A stretch of DNA of 54,824 nt from Acidimicrobiia bacterium (GTDB taxonomy: Bacteria; Actinomycetota; Acidimicrobiia; IMCC26256; JADLDD01), in contig JADLDD010000078.1 of assembly GCA_020846855.1 (NCBI GenBank), positions 1 to 54,824 on the forward strand, given 5' to 3'. Positions 33,049 through 42,064 of the stretch are shown here, piece after piece (within the stretch, counting starts at the first letter, position 1; every line of letters begins with the position of its first letter). The notes under the pieces were generated by a model. That model saw only the letters and a list, made by a program, of their open reading frames with translations, searched no databases and was not told the DNA's origin. Position numbers and translations under genes: made by a program.

Positions 33049-35223
33049 ATGCCGATCGGTATTACGGAAGAACACGCCGAGCTGGCCCGCTCCGTCGGGG
33101 GTTGGTGCGACCGGCACTGCCCACCATCCGCCCTCCGCGCCGCCCTCGACGCGGAGGCCGAGGCGCTCCCCGGCTTCTGGGCCGCCCTGGCCGAGCAGGG
33201 CTGGACCGGCCTCCACGTCGCCGAGGAGCACGGCGGCTCCGGCTACTCCCTCGAGGAGCTGGCGGTGGCGCTCGAGGAGCTCGGGCGCCGCTGCGTCCCG
33301 GGCCCGGTCCTCCCGACCGTCCTCGCCGCCGCGGTCCTCGACCGGGCCGCGGGCAAGGCGGCGGGGATCGTCCCCGCGCTCACCGCCCTCGCCACCGGCG
33401 AGGCGGCCGGCGCCGTGGCCCTGGCCGGGTCTCTCACCGCCGCCGACGCCGCGGGGGGCGGGCTCGCCGTGTCGGGGACGCTCTCGCCGGTGCTCTCGGG
33501 CCACCTCGCCTCGGTGCTCCTGGCCCCGGCCGGTGACCGGTGGGTCGTGCTCACCGAAGGCGAGTTCGACGCCCGCGAGCTGCCCAGCGTCGACCTGACC
33601 CGGAGGGTCGCGGAGGTCGCGGTCACCGGGGTGACCGTTCCGGCCGAGCGGGTGATCGCCGACCTCGACGACGGCCTGGTCGGCGACCTCGCGGCGGTGG
33701 TCGCGGCGGCGGAAGCCGTCGGGCTGGCCCAGTGGTGCGTGGAGACGGCCGCCGAGTACGCGCGGGAGCGGAGGCAGTTCGGCCGCCCCATCGGCCAGTT
33801 CCAGGGTGTGAAGCACCGGGTCGCGACGATGCTCGCCGCCACCGAGGTGGCCCGCGCCGCGACCTGGGATGCGGCACGGGCGGCCGTCGATCCCGAGGTG
33901 CGGGGCCTGACCGCGGCCGCGGCGGCGGCGCTGGCCCTCGACGGTGCGGTCGACGTCGCCAAGGGCGCCATCCAGGTCTTCGGCGGCATCGGGTTCACCT
34001 GGGAGCACGACGCGCACCTCTACCTGCGCCGCACGGCGGCGCTGCGCGCCCTCGTGGGTGACCCCTCCGACGCTCGGCGGGTCGTGGCGCGAGCGGCGCT
34101 CGACGGCGTGCAGCGCCGCCTGGCCGTCGACCTGCCGCCGGAGGCCGAGGCCCACCGCCAGGAGGTGCGTCGCTTTCTCGACGAGGTCCGCGTACTCGAC
34201 CCCCACGAGCAGCGCGAGCGCATCGCCGAGGCCGGTTACGTGCAGCCGGCCTGGCCCGCACCGTGGGGCCGGGGGGCCGGGGCCCTCGAACAGCTCGTCA
34301 TCGACGAGGAGTTCCGCGCCGCGGGTGTCGAACGGGTCCAGATCACCATCGGGGGCTGGGCGCTTCCGCCCGTGATGCTCTACGGGACGGAGCAACAGCA
34401 ACAGCGGTGGATCCCGCCGACCCTGCGGGGCGAGTACCAGTGGTGCCAGCTCTTCAGCGAGCCGGGGGCCGGGTCCGACCTGGCGTCGCTGACCACCCGG
34501 GCGGAACGGGTCGAGGGCGGTTGGATCGTCAACGGGCAGAAGGTCTGGACGTCCTTGGCGCACCAGGCCAACTGGGGCTTCCTGCTGGCCCGCACCGACC
34601 CGGCGGCCCCCAAGCACGACGGCATCTCGTTCTTCATGGTCGACATGTCGACCCCGGGTGTGGAGGTGCGGCCGCTGCGCGAGCTCACCGGCGCGCCGAT
34701 GTTCAACGAGGTGTTCCTGACCGACGTCTTCATCCCCGACGACTGCCTGATCGGGGCCGCGAACGACGGCTGGCGCGCCACCCGGACGTCGCTGGCGAAC
34801 GAGCGGGTCTTCATGGGCAGCGGCAGCACCCTCGGTCCCGTGCTGCAGATGCTCCTCGACGTCGCCCGTGCTTCGGGCCGGGCCGACGATCCCTCGGTCC
34901 AGGAGGAGGTCGGGGCGCTGGTGGCGGAGAGCTACGCGCTGTCGGTGCTGGGCCTGCGCCTCACGCTCTCGAGCCTGAGCGGCGGCGACGCGGGGGGCGC
35001 GGCCGCGTCGGTCCGCAAGCTCCTCGGTGGTGAGCATGACCAGCGCGTGCCGGAGGTGGCCCTGCGGTTGCTCGGCCCCGACGGCGCCCGCTCCGACGGC
35101 CCCGCCGCGATGTGGGTGCACCAGTTCCTCTTCAACCGGGCCCTCACGATCGCCGGGGGGACCAGCGAGATCCAGCGCAACATCATCGCCGAGCGCGCCC
35201 TGGGCCTGCCCCGCGACCCATGA
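33049..35223 (+). CDS. Two-domain acyl-CoA dehydrogenase (FadE34-like fusion)
   Basis: At 724 residues it is twice the usual length. Residues 1–365 form one dehydrogenase unit (RRQFGRPIGQFQGVKHRVA and FGGIGFTWEHDAHLYLRR); residues about 370–724 form a second with the FAD/substrate segment QLFSEPGAGSDLASL and the end FNRALTIAGGTSEIQRNIIAER. Fused pairs like this resemble mycobacterial FadE34 (ChsE3), which replaces the two-gene FadE heterotetramers of steroid side-chain oxidation. Steroid or other bulky acyl-CoA substrates are therefore plausible, but no other steroid gene is nearby. Confidence 0.9.
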   Translation: MPIGITEEHAELARSVGGWCDRHCPPSALRAALDAEAEALPGFWAALAEQGWTGLHVAEEHGGSGYSLEELAVALEELGRRCVPGPVLPTVLAAAVLDRAAGKAAGIVPALTALATGEAAGAVALAGSLTAADAAGGGLAVSGTLSPVLSGHLASVLLAPAGDRWVVLTEGEFDARELPSVDLTRRVAEVAVTGVTVPAERVIADLDDGLVGDLAAVVAAAEAVGLAQWCVETAAEYARERRQFGRPIGQFQGVKHRVATMLAATEVARAATWDAARAAVDPEVRGLTAAAAAALALDGAVDVAKGAIQVFGGIGFTWEHDAHLYLRRTAALRALVGDPSDARRVVARAALDGVQRRLAVDLPPEAEAHRQEVRRFLDEVRVLDPHEQRERIAEAGYVQPAWPAPWGRGAGALEQLVIDEEFRAAGVERVQITIGGWALPPVMLYGTEQQQQRWIPPTLRGEYQWCQLFSEPGAGSDLASLTTRAERVEGGWIVNGQKVWTSLAHQANWGFLLARTDPAAPKHDGISFFMVDMSTPGVEVRPLRELTGAPMFNEVFLTDVFIPDDCLIGAANDGWRATRTSLANERVFMGSGSTLGPVLQMLLDVARASGRADDPSVQEEVGALVAESYALSVLGLRLTLSSLSGGDAGGAAASVRKLLGGEHDQRVPEVALRLLGPDGARSDGPAAMWVHQFLFNRALTIAGGTSEIQRNIIAERALGLPRDP

Positions 35224-35255
35224 CCGGGATGGGCCCCCGGCGCCCCTCGATCGCG

Positions 35256-35261
35256 TAACCT
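35256..35261 (+). promoter_or_regulatory. Candidate -10 box (TAACCT)
   Basis: TAACCT sits one base before the ATG at 35263, so a transcript from it would miss that ATG; this favours the GTG at 35290, which has GAGAGG upstream. Confidence 0.35.
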
Positions 35262-35289
35262 CATGCGGCCGCGCTCCCGAGAGGCCCGT

Positions 35290-36657
35290 GTGGAGACCCT
35301 GACCATCCCACCGACCGCACCCTCGACCACGGTTCGCGCCCTGGTGGCCGCCCGGCCCTCCAGGCGGTTCCTGGTCGCCCTGGCGGTGCTGCTGGCCCTG
35401 GCCTTCGCGGTGCGGGTCGGCTTCGTGATGGCGAGCGCCCGCCACGACGACAAGTTCTACGACGCCGCCTGGTACGAGCTCGTGGCCGACGGCGTGGCGC
35501 GCGGCGACGGCTTCGTCGACCCGTTCGTGAGGATCCACGACCCCGACGCCGTGCCCGGGCCCACCGCGCAGCACCCGCCGCTCACCTCCCTGGTCCTGGT
35601 GCCCGTGGCCTGGGCCACCGGCGAGAGCCAGCTCGCGATGCGCTTCACCATGGTCGTCCTCGGGACGGTAACCGTCGGCCTCATAGGCCTCCTGGCCCGG
35701 CGCCTGGCCGGCGAGACCACGGGTCTGGTCGCCGCGGGCCTCGCGGCCGTCTACCCGTACCTCTGGGTCAACGACGGCCTGATCATGTCGGAGACCATCT
35801 CGGCCCTGCTCGTGGTCGCGGCGATGTACACCGCCTACGTGCTGTTCGGCTCGGGTCGGCTGCGGAGCGCGCTGGCGCTCGGGGCGCTGTGCGGGCTGGC
35901 CACCCTGGCCCGGGCCGAACTGGTGCTCCTCGCGCCGCTGTTGCTGGTGCCGGTCGTGTTCGGGCGGGGCGAGGGCCTCAAGGGGATGAGGATCCGGGTC
36001 GTCGGGGCGGTGGTCCTCGGCGCCGCGCTGGTGGTGACCCCCTGGGTCGCCTACAACCGCGCCCGGTTCGACGAGCCCACCTTCGTGTCGACCAACGACG
36101 GCATCGCCATGCTGGGCTCCAACTGCGACGCCGTCTACCACGGCGGCGCCCTGGGGCTCACCAACCTCACCCCGGGCGTGTGCCTGCCGGACCGGCCGCC
36201 ACCCGGCGACGACTCCGTGGCCGCCCGTGTCTACCGCGACGAGGCGATCGACTACATGCGCGAGAACGCGAGCCGCGTCCCGGTCGTGGTCGCGGCCCGG
36301 ATCGGGCGCAACTGGGGGTTCTTCCGGCCCGGCGACATGGTGTCGTGGAACGCCAACGAGGGCCGGCCCCGCGCCGTCACCCGGGCGGGGATGTGGTTCT
36401 ACTACCCGATCCTCGTGCTGGCGGTGGCGGGGACGGTGGTCGCGCGGCGCCGGCGGATCCGGGTGTGGCCGCTGCTCGTCCCGGCGGTCGTGGTGACGGT
36501 GAGCACCGTCCTCTCGTACGGGCAGACCCGGTTCCGGGTCCCGGCCGAACCGAGCCTGGTGATCCTCGCCTCCGTGGCCCTGGTGGCACTCACGGGGCGG
36601 GTCCGGGCGCGTCGGGGCCGGACCGACGCCGACGCCCCGGCGATCGCGCCCGGTTGA
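35290..36657 (+). CDS. Polytopic glycosyltransferase, GT39/ArnT-like (GT-C fold)
   Basis: A 455-residue membrane protein with about ten helices. The acidic motif after helix 1 (DDKFYDAAWYELVADGVARG) and the Arg-rich loop positions fit GT-C enzymes that use polyprenol-phosphate sugars on the outer membrane face. Its extracellular loop (STNDGIAMLGSNCDAVYHG) closely resembles the N-terminal half of the fusion protein at 45941–48574, so the two are paralogues. GTG 35290 has GAGAGG 5 bases upstream; ATG 35263 in the same frame is the alternative. Donor and acceptor unknown. Confidence 0.8.
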   Translation: METLTIPPTAPSTTVRALVAARPSRRFLVALAVLLALAFAVRVGFVMASARHDDKFYDAAWYELVADGVARGDGFVDPFVRIHDPDAVPGPTAQHPPLTSLVLVPVAWATGESQLAMRFTMVVLGTVTVGLIGLLARRLAGETTGLVAAGLAAVYPYLWVNDGLIMSETISALLVVAAMYTAYVLFGSGRLRSALALGALCGLATLARAELVLLAPLLLVPVVFGRGEGLKGMRIRVVGAVVLGAALVVTPWVAYNRARFDEPTFVSTNDGIAMLGSNCDAVYHGGALGLTNLTPGVCLPDRPPPGDDSVAARVYRDEAIDYMRENASRVPVVVAARIGRNWGFFRPGDMVSWNANEGRPRAVTRAGMWFYYPILVLAVAGTVVARRRRIRVWPLLVPAVVVTVSTVLSYGQTRFRVPAEPSLVILASVALVALTGRVRARRGRTDADAPAIAPG

Positions 36658-36728
36658 GCGCTCCCCGGGCCGGCCGGCCGGGCGCTCCCGCGGTCGGTCC
36701 AGGTGGTCCGGGCGCCGGGGCCCGTGGC

Positions 36729-36734
36729 TACGAT
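36729..36734 (+). promoter_or_regulatory. Candidate -10 box (TACGAT)
   Basis: TACGAT ends 8 bases before the micro-ORF GTG at 36743 and overlaps the upstream in-frame ATG (36733) of the larger gene, so that ATG is unlikely to be in the mRNA. Confidence 0.45.
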
Positions 36735-36742
36735 GCGCCCCC

Positions 36743-36775
36743 GTGATCCCCGGCTCCGGAGCCCCGTCCCGGTGA
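36743..36775 (+). CDS. Candidate leaderless micro-ORF (10 residues)
   Basis: GTG, nine sense codons and TGA encode MIPGSGAPSR. It begins 8 bases after a TACGAT box, and its stop overlaps the GTG of the glycosyltransferase at 36772 (GTGA). The geometry suggests a leaderless leader peptide whose termination feeds translation of the next gene. Confidence 0.4.
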   Translation: MIPGSGAPSR

Positions 36776-38379
36776 GCGCGGTCCCGACCCGGGAGGCGCC
36801 CCCCGCGCGCACCGAGACGGCGGATCCGGTACCGGGCCCCTTCGACGGCACCGCCGGGCGGTTGGCGTTCGCGGCGCTGGTCGCCGTGTTCGCCGCGGGG
36901 CTCGTCCTGCGCTTCGTCACCCGGTCCGACCTGTGGCTCGACGAGGCGCTCACCGTCAACATCGCGTCCCGGCCCCTCGGCGACCTGCACGAGCTCCTGC
37001 GCCACGACGGCGCCCCGCCCCTCTACTACCTCCTCCTGCACGCGTGGACCCGCTGGTTCGGGACCGGCGATCTCGCCGTCCGCTCGCTCTCGGGGGTGCT
37101 CGGGGTGGCGACCTTGCCGCTCGCGTACTACGCCGGGCTCCGCCTGGCGGGCACCGACCCGGTCCGGCGGCAATGGGTGGGCTGGGGGTCGGTCGCCGTC
37201 ATCGCCACGTCGCCGTTCGCCGTCCGGTACTCCACCGAGGCCCGGATGTACATGCTCGAGGTGGTGCTCGTCCTGGTCGGGTACCTGGCGCTCCGGAGGG
37301 CGATGGAGCGCCCGTCGGCGGGGCGCCTGGCCCTCGTGGCCGTCGTGACCGCAGGCCTGCTCTACTCGCAGTACTGGACCGTCTACCTGCTGGCGGCGGT
37401 GGGGGCGATGCTGCTCTGGGTGGCCGTGCGCCACCGCGGTCCCGAGGGTGCGGCGGCGATGCGGTGCCTCGGAGCGCTGGTGGTCGGCGGCCTGGCCTTC
37501 GTGCCGTGGCTGCCCACGTTCCTTTACCAGGCTCGGCACACGGGTACGCCCTGGTCGCTTCCGTACACCCCGCCGACCGCGGCCTTCTACGCGTTCGCGG
37601 GGTTCGCCGGTGAGCAGACGACCGAGGGGTACGCCGCGGTCCTGCCCCTCGTGCTGCTGGTCCTGCTCGCGGTGTTCGCCCGGTCGCTCGACCGGAACCG
37701 CTTGGAGGTCGACCTGCGGACGCGTCCCGAGACCCGGGCCGAGGGCTGGGTGCTGGCCGCGGCCCTGGCGATCGGGTTCGTGGCCGCGTTCCTCTCCAAG
37801 AGCGCGTTCCAGAGTCGCTACGCCGCGATCGTGTTCCCGCTCTTCGTGGTGCTGGTCGCGTACGGCGTCGTCTCGTTCGGTCGGCGGTCGGTCCGGTACG
37901 GCGCCCTCGCCCTGATCGTGGCCCTGGGTCTGCTCGGCGGCCTACGCAACGTGACCACGCAGCGCACGATGGCCGGCGACGTCGCCGCCGCGATGAGGGG
38001 CGGCGGCCTGGCACCCGGTGACGTCGTCGCCTACTGCCCCGACCAACTCGGCCCGGCCACGAGCCGCCTCCTTCCGGCCGGGCTCGCCCAGTACACGTTC
38101 CCCACCCGGCGCGGGCCCCGCTTCGTCGACTGGGTCGACTACGCGGAGCGCAACCAGGGCTCCGCGGCCGACCCGGAGGCGTTCGCCCGCTTCGTCGACG
38201 CCCGGGCCGGCGAGCACACCGTGTGGCTGGTATGGAGCGGTGGGTACCGCACCTACGGGACCAAGTGCGAGGAGATCAACGGCGCGCTCGGCGCGCTCCG
38301 GCCGGGCGCGGAGACGCTCGTCTACCCCAACGAGGAGATCTACGAGCCGATGGCCCTGACCGCCTTCCGGCGGCCGTGA
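36772..38379 (+). CDS. Polytopic glycosyltransferase, GT39-like (GT-C fold)
   Basis: A 535-residue membrane protein. The first helix is followed by the GT-C acidic motif in DLWLDEALTVNIASRPL and then HDGAPPLYYLLLHAW, as in PMT/ArnT-type transferases using polyprenol-linked sugars at the outer face. About eleven helices precede a soluble C-terminal part of about 130 residues. GTG 36772 is chosen since upstream in-frame ATG 36733 overlaps the presumed -10; a micro-ORF stop overlaps this GTG. The stop overlaps the next gene (GTGA). Confidence 0.8.
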   Translation: MSAVPTREAPPARTETADPVPGPFDGTAGRLAFAALVAVFAAGLVLRFVTRSDLWLDEALTVNIASRPLGDLHELLRHDGAPPLYYLLLHAWTRWFGTGDLAVRSLSGVLGVATLPLAYYAGLRLAGTDPVRRQWVGWGSVAVIATSPFAVRYSTEARMYMLEVVLVLVGYLALRRAMERPSAGRLALVAVVTAGLLYSQYWTVYLLAAVGAMLLWVAVRHRGPEGAAAMRCLGALVVGGLAFVPWLPTFLYQARHTGTPWSLPYTPPTAAFYAFAGFAGEQTTEGYAAVLPLVLLVLLAVFARSLDRNRLEVDLRTRPETRAEGWVLAAALAIGFVAAFLSKSAFQSRYAAIVFPLFVVLVAYGVVSFGRRSVRYGALALIVALGLLGGLRNVTTQRTMAGDVAAAMRGGGLAPGDVVAYCPDQLGPATSRLLPAGLAQYTFPTRRGPRFVDWVDYAERNQGSAADPEAFARFVDARAGEHTVWLVWSGGYRTYGTKCEEINGALGALRPGAETLVYPNEEIYEPMALTAFRRP

Positions 38380-39551
38380 CGGGTACGGCCCCGGTGCGGG
38401 CCCGGTCGGCCGAGGAGGCGCCGGAGGGGGGGCCGGCCCGGCCGGCGGGGTCCCGCCTGATCGCCGACCTGCGCCTGGTGACGGTCCCGTGGCTGTTGAC
38501 CCGGGTCCTCGGGCTCGGGTCGCTGGCCCTGTCGCGGCGGCTCTTCGACGAGGTGGGCTCCGGCGTCCGGCCCGCCGCCCTGGCGCAGGGCCTGTTCGCC
38601 TTCGACGGGGCGTTCTACCGCGACATCGCGGCCGGAGGCTACGACGCCGTGCCCCACGCCGGCCTGCGGTTCTTTCCGCTGTACCCCCTGCTCGGCCGCG
38701 GGCTGTCGTGGCCGTTCGGCGCCGCCCCCGACACCGCGCTCCTGGCGATCACCGCGGCGTCGTCGCTGGTGTTCCTCGTGCTCCTGGCCCGCCTCGTCCG
38801 CCTCGAGACCGGCGACGACGACCTGGCTCGCCGGTCGGTCTGGTTGGCGTGCGTGGTCCCTCCCGCCCTCGTGCTGGTGCTCGGCTACTCCGAGGCGTTG
38901 CTGATGGCGCTGGCCGCGGCGTCGTTCCTGGGGTGGCGGACCCGGCGCTGGGAGGGCGCCGCCGCGGCGGGCTACCTGGCCGGCCTGGCCCGCCCTCTCG
39001 GGGTGCTGCTCGCCGTCCCGGCGGCGGTGGAGGCGGCCCGGGCCTGGCCCACCTCCACCGCCCGAGATCGGGCCCGGGCGCTGCTGGCGGCCGTGGCCCC
39101 TGTCGCCGGGCTGTTCACCTACCTGGCCTGGGTCGGTCGGCGGACCGGCGACCTCCTCGACCCGCTGCACATCCAGGAGGACCCGTCGCTGCGCGGCGGG
39201 TTCTCGGATCCGTTCTCCGCCCTCTGGCGGACGGGTCGGGCGCTGACCGGCGGCGACGTGGGGACCGGCCTCCACCTGCCCTGGGCGCTCCTGTTCGTGG
39301 TGCTGGTCGTGGTGGTGGCCCGGCGCCTGCCCGCGTCCTACGGCGCCTACGCGGCGGTCGGGCTCGTGGTGGCCCTGTCGGGGCACAACGTCGACTCCCT
39401 CGAGCGCTACGCCCTCACCGCGTTCCCGATCGTGGTGGGGGGCGCGATGCTGCTCCGGCGCCCGGCGGCGGAGCGGGCCGTGCTCGCGCTCGCCGGGGCG
39501 GGCTTCGTGGGCTACGCCACGCTCACGTTCCTGGGCGCCTTCGTACCCTGA
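38376..39551 (+). CDS. PIG-V-type mannosyltransferase (GT76-like)
   Basis: A 391-residue polytopic protein with the hallmark of PIG-V/GPI-mannosyltransferase II: FDGAFYRDIAAGGYDAVPHAG followed by RFFPLYPLLGR, and later GYSEALLMALAAASF. These enzymes add mannose from polyprenol-phosphate-mannose to lipid-linked glycans. The GTG start lies in the stop of the preceding glycosyltransferase, so they are an operon. With Ppm1 at 41281 as donor maker, a role in mannan or lipomannan growth is inferred. Confidence 0.85.
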   Translation: MTGTAPVRARSAEEAPEGGPARPAGSRLIADLRLVTVPWLLTRVLGLGSLALSRRLFDEVGSGVRPAALAQGLFAFDGAFYRDIAAGGYDAVPHAGLRFFPLYPLLGRGLSWPFGAAPDTALLAITAASSLVFLVLLARLVRLETGDDDLARRSVWLACVVPPALVLVLGYSEALLMALAAASFLGWRTRRWEGAAAAGYLAGLARPLGVLLAVPAAVEAARAWPTSTARDRARALLAAVAPVAGLFTYLAWVGRRTGDLLDPLHIQEDPSLRGGFSDPFSALWRTGRALTGGDVGTGLHLPWALLFVVLVVVVARRLPASYGAYAAVGLVVALSGHNVDSLERYALTAFPIVVGGAMLLRRPAAERAVLALAGAGFVGYATLTFLGAFVP

Positions 39552-39649
39552 CCCTCCCTCGCTCCGGTCCTCGCTCCGGTCGGGCGGCCCGGACGTCCCG
39601 AACGGGCCCGTCCGGGCGCCGGGGGCGGTGGGGCCCCTCGGTCGGCCGC

Positions 39650-39655
39650 TAGAGT
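39650..39655 (+). promoter_or_regulatory. Candidate -10 box (TAGAGT)
   Basis: TAGAGT ends 11 bases before the ATG at 39667; gap lacks a ribosome binding site. Confidence 0.35.
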
Positions 39656-39666
39656 GGGCGATCGCC

Positions 39667-41274
39667 ATGGACCGCAACCACGTCGATCCGGCCGGGGGAG
39701 ACGAGCCGGAGACCGCGGGCCGGACGCCCGAACCGTCGCCCGACGTGGTGATCATCGGTGCCGGTCCGGCCGGCCTCACCGCGGCCTACATGCTCTCGAA
39801 GCGTGGTCACGCGTCGACCGTGCTGGAGGCCGACGACGTCGTGGGCGGCATCAGCCGCACGGTCGAGCGCGACGGCTGGCGCTTCGACATCGGCGGGCAC
39901 CGCTTCTTCACCAAGGTGACGCCGGTCGAGGACCTGTGGTTCGAGATCCTCGGCGAGGAGGAGTTCCTCCACCGCCCGCGGATGAGCCGGATCTACTACC
40001 GGGGCAAGCTCTACGACTACCCCATCAAGCCGTTCAACGCCCTCCGGAACCTGGGGTTCGTGGAGGCCGTCCGCTGCGTGCTGTCCTACCTCTGGGTCCG
40101 GGTGCGGCCACCACGCGACCAGAGCTCACTCGAGGGCTACATCGTCGCGAACTACGGGTGGCGCCTCTACCGGCACTTCTTCAAGACCTACAGCGAGAAG
40201 GTGTGGGGCGTTCCCGCCGACCGGCTCTCGGCCGACTGGGGTGGCCAGCGGATCAAGGGCATGTCGCTCTTCAAGGCCGTCTGGGAACCTCTCCGGGCCC
40301 GGTTGCTCGGCCGGCGGCGCTCGCGCGGTGAGCAGGTCACCAGCCTCATCGAGGAGTTCAACTACCCGAAGTACGGCCCGGGCCAGATGTGGGAGAAGGC
40401 CGCCGAGCTCGTCACCGCGTCCGGGACCAAGCTGGAGATGGAGTCGACGGTGGTGGCGGTCCACCACCACGACGGCCGGGCCACCGCGGTGACTGCCGAG
40501 GTCGGCGGCGCCCGCAGCCGTCACGAGTGCACCCACGTGATCTCGTCGATGCCGATGGGGGCGCTGCTGCGGGCCATGGACCCCCCGCCGCCGCCCGACG
40601 TCGTCGCGGCCGCCGACGGCCTCACGTACCGCGACTTCATGACCGTCGCGCTGGTGGTCCCCCTCGAGTACTCGTTCCCCGACAACTGGATCTACATCCA
40701 CGACCCCGGGGTGGAGGTCGGGCGGATCCAGAACTTCGGTTCCTGGTCCCCGTACCTGGTGAAGGAGGGCCGGACCTGCCTGGGCCTCGAGTTCTTCGTC
40801 AACGAGGGCGACCGCATGTGGACCAAGACCGACGCCGATCTCGTGGAGCAGGCCAAGGGCGAGCTGGAGCGCCTGGGGCTCGGCGACGCCTCCCGGGTCG
40901 AGGCGGGCTACGTGGTCCGCGTCCCGAAGGCCTATCCCGTCTACGACGAGCACTACTCCGGCTACGTCGACGTGCTGCGCCGGTGGTTGGAGGAGAACGC
41001 GTCCAACGTGTTCCCGGTCGGCCGCAACGGCATGCACCGCTACAACAACCAGGACCACTCCATGTTCACCGCCATGCTCGCGGTGGAGAACGTCTTCGGC
41101 GCCCACCACGATGTCTGGTCGGTCAACGTCGAGGAGGAGTACCACGAGGAGAAGACCCCCGCCGGCAGCGAGGCCCGTGGAGGCGGCGGCGGAACCGGCC
41201 GCGACGCGCCGATCCTGCCCCGCGACGCCATCGACGCCGCGGCCCGGGAGCGGGCCGGCGAGGGTTCGGGCTAG
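39667..41274 (+). CDS. FAD-dependent oxidoreductase, UDP-galactopyranose-mutase-like
   Basis: A 535-residue flavoprotein. The dinucleotide motif GAGPAG (31–36) opens the FAD domain, with the second FAD contact FDIGGHRFF (73–81) and the C-terminal NNQDHSMFTAMLAVENV loop over the isoalloxazine. The overall plan is that of Glf-like amine oxidase-fold proteins found in polysaccharide clusters; true UDP-galactopyranose mutases are near 370–400 residues, so it is a longer relative. A role in making or modifying a nucleotide sugar is inferred from the neighbours. It converges with ppm1. Confidence 0.78.
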   Translation: MDRNHVDPAGGDEPETAGRTPEPSPDVVIIGAGPAGLTAAYMLSKRGHASTVLEADDVVGGISRTVERDGWRFDIGGHRFFTKVTPVEDLWFEILGEEEFLHRPRMSRIYYRGKLYDYPIKPFNALRNLGFVEAVRCVLSYLWVRVRPPRDQSSLEGYIVANYGWRLYRHFFKTYSEKVWGVPADRLSADWGGQRIKGMSLFKAVWEPLRARLLGRRRSRGEQVTSLIEEFNYPKYGPGQMWEKAAELVTASGTKLEMESTVVAVHHHDGRATAVTAEVGGARSRHECTHVISSMPMGALLRAMDPPPPPDVVAAADGLTYRDFMTVALVVPLEYSFPDNWIYIHDPGVEVGRIQNFGSWSPYLVKEGRTCLGLEFFVNEGDRMWTKTDADLVEQAKGELERLGLGDASRVEAGYVVRVPKAYPVYDEHYSGYVDVLRRWLEENASNVFPVGRNGMHRYNNQDHSMFTAMLAVENVFGAHHDVWSVNVEEEYHEEKTPAGSEARGGGGGTGRDAPILPRDAIDAAARERAGEGSG

Positions 41275-41280
41275 GCGCCG

Positions 41281-42018
41281 CTATCCGGCGGCGCGACGGC
41301 TCCGCCACGAGCGGAACCGGTCGCGGATCCCCCACCAGGTCACCAGCAACAGCTCCTCGGCGAAGATCCCCCAGGTCATCTTCGAGTTGCCCCGCACCCG
41401 GTCGGTGAAGGTGATGGGGACCTCCTCGATCCGGCCGCCCCAGCGGGAGACCCGGTACGCGAGCTCGATCTGGAAGCCGTACCCCATCGAGCGGGTGCTG
41501 GCGAAGTCGACGGCCTTGAGGGTGTCGGCCCGGTAGGCGCGGTAGCCCGAGGTGGCGTCGTGGACGCCGGTGCCGAGCACGAATCCGGCGTAGAGGTTCC
41601 CGTAGCGCGAGAGCGCCCGGCGGTACCACGGCCAGTGGGGGATGGACCCGCCGGGCACGTAGCGGGAGCCGATCGCGAGGTCGGCGCCGGCCTCCACGCG
41701 CGAGAGCAGCACGGGCAGGGCGGCGGGATCGTGTGACAGGTCGGCGTCGATCTGGACCAGGGCGTCGTAGCCCCGCTCGATCCCCACCGTGAACCCGGCT
41801 CGGTAGGCGCTCCCGAGGCCGGCCTTGGCGGGACGGCGCAGGACCTCGATCCGGCCCAGGCGCGCCGCGGCCTCCTCCGCGATCTCGGCCGTGCCGTCGG
41901 GGCTGTTGTCGTCGATGACGAGGAGGTCGGCCTCGGGCACCGCGGCCCGGGCCCGTTCGAGGAACTCGACGATGTTCTCGGCCTCGATGTAGGTGGGTAC
42001 GCAGCACAGGACCCGCAT
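41281..42018 (-). CDS. ppm1: Polyprenol-phosphate-mannose synthase (GT2)
   Basis: A 245-residue GT-A glycosyltransferase that makes polyprenol-phosphate-mannose from GDP-mannose, the donor for outer-face mannosyltransferases. It has CCVPTYIEAENI, DDNSPDGT (36–43), the catalytic QIDADLSHDP (89–98) and the dolichol-phosphate-mannose synthase motif SGYRAYRADTLK and TFTDRVRGNSKM. No fused acyltransferase or extra membrane domain is present. ATG 42018 follows TAGTGT by 7 bases; a GTG three codons upstream overlaps that box. Confidence 0.93.
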   Translation of the reverse strand: MRVLCCVPTYIEAENIVEFLERARAAVPEADLLVIDDNSPDGTAEIAEEAAARLGRIEVLRRPAKAGLGSAYRAGFTVGIERGYDALVQIDADLSHDPAALPVLLSRVEAGADLAIGSRYVPGGSIPHWPWYRRALSRYGNLYAGFVLGTGVHDATSGYRAYRADTLKAVDFASTRSMGYGFQIELAYRVSRWGGRIEEVPITFTDRVRGNSKMTWGIFAEELLLVTWWGIRDRFRSWRSRRAAG

Positions 42019-42025
42019 CGTCGTC

Positions 42026-42031
42026 ACACTA
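42026..42031 (-). promoter_or_regulatory. Candidate -10 box (TAGTGT) for ppm1
   Basis: On the minus strand TAGTGT ends 7 bases before the ATG at 42018, giving ppm1 its own leaderless promoter within the minus-strand cluster. Confidence 0.5.
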
Positions 42032-42064
42032 CCGCCGGCCCGCCCGCGCCGCGCGACGGCAGGA

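Noticed and set aside
32503-37539. Very long open frame on the minus strand (about 1,680 codons)
   Set aside because: It is antisense to the phosphatase, ferredoxin, acyl-CoA dehydrogenase and glycosyltransferase genes, which have clear family motifs. The translation is Arg/Gly/His-rich with no domain, typical of a GC-rich shadow frame.
36733-38379. Glycosyltransferase start at ATG 36733
   Set aside because: This ATG is within the presumed -10 box and would be absent from the mRNA; the GTG at 36772 overlapping the micro-ORF stop fits better.
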